Shown here: positions 8,102-16,336 of the stretch, in pieces
How positions within the stretch are numbered: the stretch's first letter is position 1
How the letters are laid out: every line of letters starts with the position of its first letter
Assembly: GCA_030408505.1 (NCBI GenBank)
Contig: JAUHQI010000004.1
Location: 248,001 to 312,000, forward strand
DNA from: Candidatus Sacchlamyda saccharinae
Lineage (GTDB): Bacteria; Chlamydiota; Chlamydiia; Chlamydiales; Rhabdochlamydiaceae
DNA length: 64,000 nucleotides
Direction of reading: 5' to 3'
The notes under the pieces: generated by a model
What the model was told of the DNA's origin: nothing
The model's database searches: none
The model's input: the letters and a program-made list of their open reading frames with translations, nothing else
Position numbers and translations under genes: made by a program

Positions 8102-10273
8102 TTATTTTGTGCCAGGCCAAAATACCCAAGCAAAAGGGGCTTCTTGAAATAGTTTGGAGGTGTTCAGAGCCTTTCCTGTGTAAGTGTCATGTGAGAATAG
8201 GCTTTGCCCTTCCCCATAGTTTTTGGGAAGGGTAATTGTATAGGGTTTGAAATGAAAATGGCGCAAGGGGGCTGCAACGAGTAGAACTTGATCTTTATAG
8301 CGACGCAAGAAGGCTATCGTTTGATTGTCTGTTTTGAGAGGAATATACCCCCCTTCAAGAAAGAGGGCTTTGTGTTTCTTTCGAAAGTGCAGAACCGCTT
8401 GTGTCAGCTCATTTTTCAGGCTTTTGGGTGCAGTATAGTCAACCGGGCTTCGGTTGTCGGGATCGACAAGCAGGAAGTTAAAATTTTCACAGCCTTGATA
8501 GAGATCGATGATGCCCGGGCACCCAAGTTGTAGGGCTGTCGCAGAAAGACTTTTCCACTCCCCTTTTTCCTGGATTTCTTTTTGAAAGATGGCAAATGAT
8601 TGGAGAAACGGGCTCCCTTTTTTGAGAATGGACTTGAGGAAGTGTTTACAAGCCTTTTCATAAGCGCGATTGGGCTCTCGCCAGGAGGTGTGGGTCCTTG
8701 CCTCACGAACCGATTTTTGGAAAACGGTCCAGAGTCTTTCAAAGGTGGGTTTGCCTGGCCATGCGCCAAGTAGGTTTTGGTATAGGGCATATTCTGCATT
8801 TGGGTCGGGAAAGTGGTCGCATTTGTATTTTTTGTTGAGCTTTGCCCATTCTTCTACCTTGTTTTCCCAAGCTTTGGGCATCTCAGAGAGGCAAGCAATT
8901 TGCATCCGAACGTCTAGACTTCTTTTTGTGTCATGGGTGGAGGCTGCGAGAAAACCTAGGGGGTACTTTTCCTGTTTTTGCTTGCAAAAGTTGTGGAACT
9001 CTTCAACACTCACCCCTCCCCTTTCTGGTTCTGATCCTACTTCGTTGTTACATATGAGCCGGTTGTATTGGTAGAGTGTGATGTCCTCAAAGCCCTTTGC
9101 CATAATGGGAGCTGAGAGTTGCTGGAAGCGGAGGATAAAATCTATTGGCTCGCCGTTTTTGAAGACTACGTCTTTAAGGAGTCTGTACACGTTTGGGCTT
9201 ATGTGTTTGCGCGCTGCTTTGAAGGCTTTTTCCCAATAGGGCTTATCGCGTGGTGGTAGTTTCCCATCTCGGCCGATATAGGATCGGTAGACGGGAAATC
9301 CTGCAAGGAGTTCTGAGAGGCCTTTTTCGATGTCAATAAGGGGCAGATCGGAGTTTAGCTTTTTGGCGAGGAAATTGATGTCTCCAGCCATTTCGGTAGC
9401 CATGTAGAATTTTTTGTTTTTATAGAGTAGCTGGTTAAAATCTAGCTCCCTGCCAATGAACTTGGAGTAGGTCTGCGTAAGTTTTGGGCTATTCTCTACA
9501 AAAATGCCTGTCAACATGTTGAGAAACTCATAGCCGACGGTTCCATCTACTTGCCAATTAGATGGGAGCTCTTCTTCCCAGCCGAGGATTTTTTCTACAA
9601 TGATGAGTTTTTTGGTTTTTCTGCGTAGTCGATCAAAGTACTGCTGCGGGTCGTATAGGCCATCGGGGTGATCGACCCTTAAGCCATCAATTTTTTTCTC
9701 TTTGAGAAGCTGGAATACCCATTTATGATGAGCCTCTAATACTTGAGGATCTTCGATTCTTATCCCAATGAGATCGCCGATATTAAAAAACCTGCGGTAG
9801 CTCGTCTCCTTTCCTGCATGGAGCCATGAAACGAGCTTGTAATGCTTGCTCACAGGGAGTGAAAGATTTTTTGCTTCTTCAAGAAAGGGGAGGAGGATTT
9901 TTTCTTTGCTCCAATCGACATCGAAAAATTTGGCGTACTTGGACTTTTCCCCTTTTTTTAAGACGTCTTGCCACCAAAGGTTGTCACCACGAATTCCCAT
10001 GTGGTTGGGGACTATATCGGCAATATGGAAAAGGCCCAGCTTTTTAAGCTCTTTGCAAAAAGTGATGAACTCTTTTTTTGTGGCGATTTGTGGATTGATC
10101 CGGTTAGGGTCGATGATGTCGTATCCGTGAGGGCTAAAGGCCGCGAAATAGGGCGAGCAATAGACGCCCTCTACGCCCAACTCCTTTAGATAGGGAAGGA
10201 GTTTGATCGCTTGTTTAAGTGAGAAATCTTGGTTGAGCTGGATTCGATAAATGGAACTAGGAGCTTTTTTCAT
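8102..10273 (-). CDS. treY: Malto-oligosyltrehalose synthase (GH13)
   Basis: The 723-residue product shows the TreY signature: YRIQLNQDFSLKQA at the N-terminus, DIVPNHMG (region 1), the nucleophile D201 in GLRVDHPDGLYD, the acid/base E227 in LIIVEKILGW, and D448 in STHDTKRSLDVRMQ. TreY isomerises the reducing end of maltodextrins to an alpha,alpha-1,1 bond, giving maltooligosyl-trehalose, which TreZ then cleaves. No treZ is seen in this window. I start at the ATG at 10273 because it overlaps the malQ stop as ATGA; a longer frame upstream lies inside malQ. Coupling to malQ points to joint turnover of glycogen-derived glucans in the cytoplasm. Confidence 0.92.
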   Translation of the reverse strand: MKKAPSSIYRIQLNQDFSLKQAIKLLPYLKELGVEGVYCSPYFAAFSPHGYDIIDPNRINPQIATKKEFITFCKELKKLGLFHIADIVPNHMGIRGDNLWWQDVLKKGEKSKYAKFFDVDWSKEKILLPFLEEAKNLSLPVSKHYKLVSWLHAGKETSYRRFFNIGDLIGIRIEDPQVLEAHHKWVFQLLKEKKIDGLRVDHPDGLYDPQQYFDRLRRKTKKLIIVEKILGWEEELPSNWQVDGTVGYEFLNMLTGIFVENSPKLTQTYSKFIGRELDFNQLLYKNKKFYMATEMAGDINFLAKKLNSDLPLIDIEKGLSELLAGFPVYRSYIGRDGKLPPRDKPYWEKAFKAARKHISPNVYRLLKDVVFKNGEPIDFILRFQQLSAPIMAKGFEDITLYQYNRLICNNEVGSEPERGGVSVEEFHNFCKQKQEKYPLGFLAASTHDTKRSLDVRMQIACLSEMPKAWENKVEEWAKLNKKYKCDHFPDPNAEYALYQNLLGAWPGKPTFERLWTVFQKSVREARTHTSWREPNRAYEKACKHFLKSILKKGSPFLQSFAIFQKEIQEKGEWKSLSATALQLGCPGIIDLYQGCENFNFLLVDPDNRSPVDYTAPKSLKNELTQAVLHFRKKHKALFLEGGYIPLKTDNQTIAFLRRYKDQVLLVAAPLRHFHFKPYTITLPKNYGEGQSLFSHDTYTGKALNTSKLFQEAPFAWVFWPGTK

Positions 10274-11997
10274 CGCCGTCCCTCTTTGATCATTTTGTGG
10301 AGCATCTCGGTAAAACTGTTTGCAAGGAGAAGTTCTTCGATGTAAAGGTGCATCCGCCATTGCCACTGATCTTTAGGCTTTGCTGGGTTGTTAATCCTTT
10401 GTTCTTTGGGGTCGGGGAAGCGGATCGCCTCGCTCATGGCTAAAAGATCCTGGAGTAAAAAAATGGCCCAGATGGGTTTTGCATTGAGATGTGCTTGCAC
10501 GATCTCTTTTGCCAGGTCTTCTGTGAGTTCTTTGGGTGGATCGCCAGTGTGATGCAAAATGGTGTTGTAGTACCGCTTGGTACTTTCTGGGGCTCTCTCC
10601 CACCACTCTCTTAATGTGGCAGTATCGTGGTTTGACGGGGTGCAGACGCATCGGGTAGGAAAATCTTCTGGATCTTCAAATTCAAGCTCAAAACTCTTGG
10701 GCATCCGCTGCACATAGAGATTGAGCATATCTAGTTCTGCAATAACCTCTTCTGTGGCTTTGGGGATAACTCCAATATCTTCAACGCAAATGAGCATTTT
10801 TGTGTTTTTTTGCATGAATTTGAGCTTTTCTCTCCCCTCTTCTCTCCAAAGGTCTTCCTGCTTCGCTAGAAAATACTCATCGTGCATTTGAAGCACCTTC
10901 TTTTGGAGAGGCTGGTCTAGGGCTTTAAAACAAGCTGTATCCCTGCAGTTGATCCGCGGATGATACTTTCCTTCTCTTTTGAAAAAGCAGACGTTTTCAC
11001 TGGGCGCTTTTGAGGTGAGTTTGCCTGGCTCTGGAATGTCGTCATAGCCAATGGCAGGATAAAAGTTGCCCATTAACCCACTTAATTTCCCCTCGGGGAT
11101 TTCCCACAGTCGAAAGTATCCCAAAACATGATCGATACGGACCACATCAAAGTACTGCTCCATCCATTTGAGACGGGCTTTGAGCCAATAGAATCCTTCT
11201 GCCCGGATCTCTTCCCAGTTGTAAGAAGGAAACCCCCAGTTTTGACCAGATGCATTGTAAAAATCGGGCGGGGCGCCTATCGACTTGTCAAAGTAGAAGT
11301 ATTCTTGAAAGCGCCACGCTTCGACGCTGTTGGGGTGCACACCCATGGCAAAATCCCCTTTTAGAAGGATCCCCTTTTTTTCGGCATAGGCATGTACTTG
11401 GCGCATCTGCTTATCGAGGTGGTATTGTAGAAAATAGTAGTATTTTACCTCTTCTTGCTCACAGATTTCGTTGGTGGCTAGCTCGCAGTACATAGAGTGT
11501 TTTTTCCATTTGCGAAAATCACTAGTTCTGTACTGATCACGCAAAACACAAAAAGCTGCGTAGGGCTTTAAATGCTCTTTCTGTTTTTCAAAAAACTGTG
11601 CAAATGCTTTGGTTGATAGATCCTTCTCTCCTCGAACGGCAAAAAGCATTTTTAGGATTTCTTTTTTTGCTAGGTAGGTTTTTTGATAATCCAGTTTTGG
11701 AAGATTGAGCGTGCGGATAATCGGAGCAAACTCTTCTGAAAACTCAGGGCCAAGAGCTTGTACATTCAGATAAATGGGGTGGAGGGCAAAAGTGGAGAGA
11801 ATGGAATAAGGATAGGCGTCGTCTTTCGTTTCTGTAATGGAAGTGTCATTGATGGGAAGGATTTGAATGAGCTTTAAGCCCGCCTCAACAGCCCAATCGA
11901 TAAGAGGGATGAGATCGAGCAGCTCCCCACATCCTAGGCTATTTTTCGTCCTAAGTGAGAAAACGGGAATGTTGACACCTGCACCACGTCCTTTCAT
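10270..11997 (-). CDS. malQ: 4-alpha-glucanotransferase (GH77 amylomaltase, DPE2-like core)
   Basis: 575 residues of GH77. The catalytic residues are visible: D289 in VVRIDHVLGYF, E406 in LICVEDIGVIP and D458 in SNHDTATLREWW. The opening VNIPVFSLRTKNSLGCGE and LKLIQILPINDTS resemble the DPE2/disproportionating-enzyme-2 subgroup, but without the N-terminal starch-binding domains of plant DPE2. The enzyme transfers glucan segments between maltodextrins. It lies between an exported hypothetical (18 bases upstream) and treY (ATGA overlap), making a likely three-gene operon. Confidence 0.92.
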   Translation of the reverse strand: MKGRGAGVNIPVFSLRTKNSLGCGELLDLIPLIDWAVEAGLKLIQILPINDTSITETKDDAYPYSILSTFALHPIYLNVQALGPEFSEEFAPIIRTLNLPKLDYQKTYLAKKEILKMLFAVRGEKDLSTKAFAQFFEKQKEHLKPYAAFCVLRDQYRTSDFRKWKKHSMYCELATNEICEQEEVKYYYFLQYHLDKQMRQVHAYAEKKGILLKGDFAMGVHPNSVEAWRFQEYFYFDKSIGAPPDFYNASGQNWGFPSYNWEEIRAEGFYWLKARLKWMEQYFDVVRIDHVLGYFRLWEIPEGKLSGLMGNFYPAIGYDDIPEPGKLTSKAPSENVCFFKREGKYHPRINCRDTACFKALDQPLQKKVLQMHDEYFLAKQEDLWREEGREKLKFMQKNTKMLICVEDIGVIPKATEEVIAELDMLNLYVQRMPKSFELEFEDPEDFPTRCVCTPSNHDTATLREWWERAPESTKRYYNTILHHTGDPPKELTEDLAKEIVQAHLNAKPIWAIFLLQDLLAMSEAIRFPDPKEQRINNPAKPKDQWQWRMHLYIEELLLANSFTEMLHKMIKEGRR

Positions 11998-12015
11998 TCC
12001 CTTACTCTATGTAAA

Positions 12016-12636
12016 CTACGAATTAATTTTTACAGTAAAGGGTGTGAATTGATTGGATTTTTGGTTTTGAAGATGCAGAGTAAACTCTTCATGAGTTTCA
12101 CCAGAGGGTAGAAAAATCACCCGATGGACCGTCGAGTACGGAGGGAGGAGCTCTCCCTCATCTTTGATGGATTTAGCATGGTAATCTTGCTTCATCTGTA
12201 GATGAGTTTTGAATGTAATAATGCTATCGATCGTTCCAGGGATGATCATGGGCCAAAAGAAAAGGCCTGCAACCTTAAAGCCAATAGACCTTGGAATCGC
12301 TGTGCGAGACACTGAGTTGGCTACTTCTGAGCTCTTAGCTGAGTCCATCTCGATCCCTCGACTTGAAAGGGTGAAGCTATCTTCCGTGTTATTTTGGATC
12401 GTCACCTGTACAGGACGAAAGCCTACTTGCATGAGATTCCGATCGAGATAGGATTGGCTCTCTTTCTCGCTATATGTTTTTGCAGTAATATGAACGCCTT
12501 TTTCTGAAAATGGCTCCACGATAGACCCGACGAATTGAGGGGTTTCTGGGCGATAGGCTTCAAATCCACTTAAAAATAAAACAGCGGAAACAATAGAAAT
12601 AGTAAGGAAAACTGGTTTAAATAGGTTTTTAATCAT
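12016..12636 (-). CDS. Exported hypothetical protein, 206 aa
   Basis: Starting at the ATG at 12636, the product has a signal peptide or N-terminal anchor (MIKNLFKPVFLTISIVSAVLFL), a region that looks beta-rich (residues 30-110, including VQVTIQNNTEDSFTLS) and a hydrophobic Pro/Gly segment at about 120-142 (VAGLFFWPMIIPG). The end, with VHRVIFLPSGETHEEFTLHL, again looks like beta strands. I do not recognise a family. The open frame extends much further upstream, but that part would overlap the divergent holin-like gene and has an unlikely composition. It sits 18 bases before malQ. Confidence 0.6.
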   Translation of the reverse strand: MIKNLFKPVFLTISIVSAVLFLSGFEAYRPETPQFVGSIVEPFSEKGVHITAKTYSEKESQSYLDRNLMQVGFRPVQVTIQNNTEDSFTLSSRGIEMDSAKSSEVANSVSRTAIPRSIGFKVAGLFFWPMIIPGTIDSIITFKTHLQMKQDYHAKSIKDEGELLPPYSTVHRVIFLPSGETHEEFTLHLQNQKSNQFTPFTVKINS

Positions 12637-12712
12637 AATTATAACATTATAGCATGTTGAGCGTCGAAAATCATCCTTGAAATATTTGGTAGCATGTAAT
12701 ATAGATTTGATT

Positions 12713-13087
12713 ATGTGGTGGAAATTTATCGTACGAGTTGTGATTTTGGCGGCGCTCATCCTAGGACTGGCACACATATTGCCAGGGCTAGACGTCCCCA
12801 ATTTCCCTGATGCTCTTCTTTTTGCTCTGATTGTGGCGCTTATGAATGCATTCATTGCGCCCATTCTGATCGTGATCTCCTTTCCGATCACGGTAATGAC
12901 AGTGGGGATTTTTGCCCTGCTTATCAATATTTTTCTTTTCTGGGTTGCTAGCCTAATGTCTTATGGAGTCCATATCACTGACTTCTGGGGCGGCTTTTTG
13001 GGTGGTCTAATCGTCACCTTTGCTAGTTTTATTTTGAATCACTGGCTCTCAGGGATAGGCCCTGGTGAGCGCCCCCCTCGAGAATAA
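12713..13087 (+). CDS. Phage holin family 4 / YvlD-type membrane protein
   Basis: A 124-residue, four-helix membrane protein of the YvlD/DUF360 superfamily, named for a resemblance to mycobacteriophage holins but chromosomal in many bacteria. The helix motifs are typical: LALALGLAHI-like N-terminal helix, LPGLDVPNFPDALLFALIVA, NAFIAPILIVISFPITVMT, and the FWGGFLGGLIVTF hairpin. The ATG at 12713 is preferred to an upstream TTG at 12677 because the intervening residues are polar and atypical. Its function in this family is unknown, perhaps envelope stress. A small hairpin follows the gene. Confidence 0.8.
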   Translation: MWWKFIVRVVILAALILGLAHILPGLDVPNFPDALLFALIVALMNAFIAPILIVISFPITVMTVGIFALLINIFLFWVASLMSYGVHITDFWGGFLGGLIVTFASFILNHWLSGIGPGERPPRE

Positions 13088-13092
13088 TATTT

Positions 13093-13107
13093 GAGCAGAA
13101 ACTGCTC
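13093..13107 (+). terminator. Hairpin after the holin-like gene
   Basis: GAGCAG (13093-13098) and CTGCTC (13102-13107) form a perfect 6-bp stem with an AAA loop, 5 bases after the stop codon. A T-rich run (CCTTTTT) begins about 12 bases later, so it is at best a weak intrinsic terminator. Confidence 0.35.
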
Positions 13108-13128
13108 TCTGGTGTATCCTTTTTCCCC

Positions 13129-14370
13129 ATGACAGAAAGACTCTTTTACCTTCCCCAATTGCAGGAAAATTACTGGGGGCTCAAAGATTTAATTCATAAA
13201 TCAGAAGCCACGGGAGAGATTGCATACCTCTCAAAAAATGAGAAATTTATGCAGCGTCCAAGCAAAGACGCCCCTTACTTTAACCGGTGGCACATTGTCT
13301 TGATTACCTTGACCCACCCTTTCTATTCCATCCTCTCTATATTCACTTCGGCAGCGGCCCTTTTGTCTTATTGCCTTTTTGCTCCAAGCGTTGCTCGCGT
13401 CTTTACAGTTTTGTCCAAACAGCTCACTAGAGATTGGCAACAGGTCTGCGCTCAGTGGGAATTCAAAGCTCCCCTCATGATGCCTTCATTAAATGCTCAT
13501 CAACTGACCTCTTGGGACCTATATGAACACGGAGATGTTCCCTACGACTCCATTAAGGATGAGATGGTCAAACCCCTTACTTTTCAAAGCACTGAATTTA
13601 GGGCGGGCGTCAAAGAAGCCATGGATTCCTTCTACCTTGAATTGGAATCTAACCGATATGCACAAAGCTGGCTGGCTTGGATGTTGAATCATGGTCGTAC
13701 TGTAAGCAGTTCTGAGCGTCGCTCTATGACAACCAAGGTTTTGAACGAGTGTAAGGTTGGTAGAGAAGAGGCGATCGCAACCTTGAAGGGTAAATACTAC
13801 TTAGACGATCTGGAGAGGCCCATCCAAGCTTTTTACGGAAAATTGCGTGAGGTCGAAGCGAGAATGGAGACCATTCCAAATGTTGCCCTCTTCTCCGAGC
13901 AAGGAAATTGCAGAGGGGGCTCTCTATGGTTTATCTATCTTCTATTTAGAACCCAGAACCTCTTCACTGACCGCTCTAAGCATATCGAGGCAGTAGCCCA
14001 GCAGTTTTCCACTGGAATGCCTAGGCAAGCAGCCCTTTTGCAGGCTTTGGACAACTCTGACGATCTGTTAAAAATGCAACGCGAAGAATTCACTGAATCT
14101 TCGATTACACTTTACGAACTAGACGACAATAGACCAAGTGCCCTTGCGAAAATTGAAGAACTACCAGAAGGGGTCTATCGAGTAGGAGTTCACCACCATT
14201 CGCTCGTCTACATCAAGAACAAGAATGATACCTATGTATGGGACCCTACATTTGGTCTATACGCAATGGACCCAAGTGAAATGCTTGGGCTGATTAAAAA
14301 GCATTACCATAGCTTTGGTCACCCAGAATCGTCTATTTATTTTCACCGTTACGTTGGCGAAGCAGGATAA
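13129..14370 (+). CDS. Putative membrane-anchored YopT-like (C58) cysteine protease
   Basis: 413 residues, not matched by overall recall but with a clear architecture. Residues 54-92 form a double hydrophobic segment (ILSIFTSAAALLSYCLFAP), like the bilobed domain of chlamydial inclusion proteins. The C-terminal half has the order expected of a papain-like C58 protease: C261 in GNCRGGSLWFIY, H356 in VGVHHHSLVYIK and D372 in VWDPTFGLYAMDP. The His-Asp distance of 16 equals that in YopT (H258, D274), and DPxFGxY is the typical Asp motif. YopT-type proteases cut prenylated Rho GTPases in host cells. I infer a secreted effector; no substrate can be named. The end overlaps convergent aconitase by 38 bases. 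Confidence 0.55.
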   Translation: MTERLFYLPQLQENYWGLKDLIHKSEATGEIAYLSKNEKFMQRPSKDAPYFNRWHIVLITLTHPFYSILSIFTSAAALLSYCLFAPSVARVFTVLSKQLTRDWQQVCAQWEFKAPLMMPSLNAHQLTSWDLYEHGDVPYDSIKDEMVKPLTFQSTEFRAGVKEAMDSFYLELESNRYAQSWLAWMLNHGRTVSSSERRSMTTKVLNECKVGREEAIATLKGKYYLDDLERPIQAFYGKLREVEARMETIPNVALFSEQGNCRGGSLWFIYLLFRTQNLFTDRSKHIEAVAQQFSTGMPRQAALLQALDNSDDLLKMQREEFTESSITLYELDDNRPSALAKIEELPEGVYRVGVHHHSLVYIKNKNDTYVWDPTFGLYAMDPSEMLGLIKKHYHSFGHPESSIYFHRYVGEAG

Positions 14371-16276
14371 GACCTCCTGCAACCACTTCTTTCATTTCTT
14401 TCTCGCTTAGAGTGTTTTTCGTCTCGAAGGGACTCCCCTTCGTCACATTCTTTACGACAATAGGCCCGCGCGCTTGGATCTGATCGTGGACATTTTCTAT
14501 TTCTAAAACATCTTCTTGATCGATAGCGTCATGGTCCTTTTCATTGGCAAACTCTAGTGGGAGAACACCAAAATTGATGAGATTCTTTCGATGAATGCGA
14601 GCATAATTCTTTGCAATCACTGCGCGTACTCCGAGGTAACGGGGGGTGATCGCAGCATGTTCGCGACTCGACCCTTGCCCATAGTTAGCTCCACCAACCA
14701 CTAGAGAACCACTTCCTTGGACTGCCATGGCTCTGTCATAAAATGTAGGGTCTATCTGCGCAAAGGTGAATTTGCTGATCTCAGGAATATTACTTCTAAA
14801 TGGAAGAACTTTTGTGCCCGCTGGTAAAATTTCATCAGTAGACACATTATCACCCATTTTGAGCAGAACAGGACCTTTGATGTGATCATCTAAGGGGGTG
14901 AACTGTGGGAGCATTTTAATGTTGGGTCCCATTTCCAGTTCGTATTTTTGTCCATCCATTGGAGGGGGGATCACAGCTTCGGGATTGAGAATGAGCTCTT
15001 TTGGTTCTTCATACTTTGGATAAGGTATGCCTAGTGTTCTTGGATCGGTAATTTCCCCTTTGAGTGTGGAAGCGGCAGCTGTTTCTGGGCTACAGAGATA
15101 GACCTGGTCCCCTTTTGTTCCTGAGCGCCCTGGAAAGTTTCTAGGTACCGTACGCAGTGAGATTTTTCCCGTTGGCGGGGCTTGACCCATTCCAATACAG
15201 CCGTTGCATCCTGCTTGGTGGATACGCGCGCCAGAGGCGATCAACATCTCTAGCTGACCATCACGAGCAAGGTTGCGAAGCATTTGACGCGATGATGGGA
15301 TGATATCAAATGAGACCTGTGGATGGACCTTTTTCCCTTCCACGATGAGCCCGGCTATCGCAAAATCACGAAGTCCAGGGTTTGCAGAAGAACCCACCAT
15401 TGTTTGCGCGATAGGCTTTCCAGCGACTTGTTTAACAGGAACGACATTGCCTGGGCTTGTGGGACATGCAATCAAGGGCTCGAGTTTGGAAAGATCGATT
15501 TCATCGTGCAGATCATATTTGGCTCCCTCATCTGCTTTTAGCTCAATCCAATCATCTACCCGGTTTTGTTTTTGTAAAAAGGCTTTCGTGATCTCATCTG
15601 AGGGAAAAACGGTGCCAGTTGCGCCAAGCTCTGCTCCCATATTCGCAATGACGTGGCGATCCATAGCAGAAAGGCTCTTTAGGCCCGGCCCATAATATTC
15701 GATGACTTTGCCCACTCCCCCATCGACATCATGACGCCTAAGCATTTCTAAAATCACATCTTTAGCACTCACCCAGTCAGGAAGTGAGCCGATGAGTTTT
15801 ACTCCCATCACCTGGGGCATTTTCACATAAAAAGGTTCGCCAATAGTAGCGAAAGCTACCTCTAAGCCCCCTGCGCCGATCGCAAGCATCCCCATAGCCC
15901 CACCAGCACAAGTGTGGCTATCAGAGCCCAAGAGCGTTTTGCCAGGTTTCTCAAAATTTTCCATGTGGACAGGGTGGCTCACTCCATTCCCTGGTCTAGA
16001 AAAATGAAGGCCAAATTTCCTTGCAGCGCTCTGCAAAAAAAGGTGATCATCAGCATTTTTAAAATCAGTTTGCAGGATATTGTGATCGACGTATACACAA
16101 GAGATATCAGTTTTTGCTTCTTTTGCATTGAGCGCTTCAAGCTCAAGCATCACCATTGTCCCTGTTGCATCTTGCATAAGGGTTTGATCAATTTTTAGAG
16201 CAATCTCTTCACCAGGAATCATTTCTCCGGAAACAAGGTGATCGGCGATAATTTTTTGTGTCACTGTTTTAGCCAT
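14333..16276 (-). CDS. acnA: Aconitate hydratase, Aquifex type
   Basis: 647 residues, the length of the short Aquifex-type aconitases (bacterial AcnA is about 890). The three Fe-S ligands are present: C123 in GSDSHTCAGGAMG, C357 and C360 in QAGCNGCIGMGQAPP. The C-terminal swivel domain includes NYGQGSSREHAAI. The enzyme isomerises citrate to isocitrate, so a TCA cycle beyond that of pathogenic Chlamydia is implied. I start at the ATG at 16276 (MAKTVTQKIIADHL) rather than the upstream in-frame ATG, whose extra 12 residues lack family similarity. It is divergent from the transporter at 16337 with 60 bases between them. Confidence 0.9.
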   Translation of the reverse strand: MAKTVTQKIIADHLVSGEMIPGEEIALKIDQTLMQDATGTMVMLELEALNAKEAKTDISCVYVDHNILQTDFKNADDHLFLQSAARKFGLHFSRPGNGVSHPVHMENFEKPGKTLLGSDSHTCAGGAMGMLAIGAGGLEVAFATIGEPFYVKMPQVMGVKLIGSLPDWVSAKDVILEMLRRHDVDGGVGKVIEYYGPGLKSLSAMDRHVIANMGAELGATGTVFPSDEITKAFLQKQNRVDDWIELKADEGAKYDLHDEIDLSKLEPLIACPTSPGNVVPVKQVAGKPIAQTMVGSSANPGLRDFAIAGLIVEGKKVHPQVSFDIIPSSRQMLRNLARDGQLEMLIASGARIHQAGCNGCIGMGQAPPTGKISLRTVPRNFPGRSGTKGDQVYLCSPETAAASTLKGEITDPRTLGIPYPKYEEPKELILNPEAVIPPPMDGQKYELEMGPNIKMLPQFTPLDDHIKGPVLLKMGDNVSTDEILPAGTKVLPFRSNIPEISKFTFAQIDPTFYDRAMAVQGSGSLVVGGANYGQGSSREHAAITPRYLGVRAVIAKNYARIHRKNLINFGVLPLEFANEKDHDAIDQEDVLEIENVHDQIQARGPIVVKNVTKGSPFETKNTLSEKEMKEVVAGGLILLRQRNGENK

Positions 16277-16336
16277 ATGGACAGATATAGAGCTGACTTG
16301 GAAATAATGCAAGTTTCCTATATAAACTTGCCTCCG

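Noticed and set aside
10274-10366. Upstream extension of treY
   Set aside because: It lies inside malQ and lacks similarity to TreY; the ATG overlapping the malQ stop fits better.
12637-12927. Upstream extension of the exported protein ending at 12016
   Set aside because: The extra 97 codons overlap the divergent holin-like gene and have low-complexity, non-family composition; the ATG at 12636 starts a good signal peptide.
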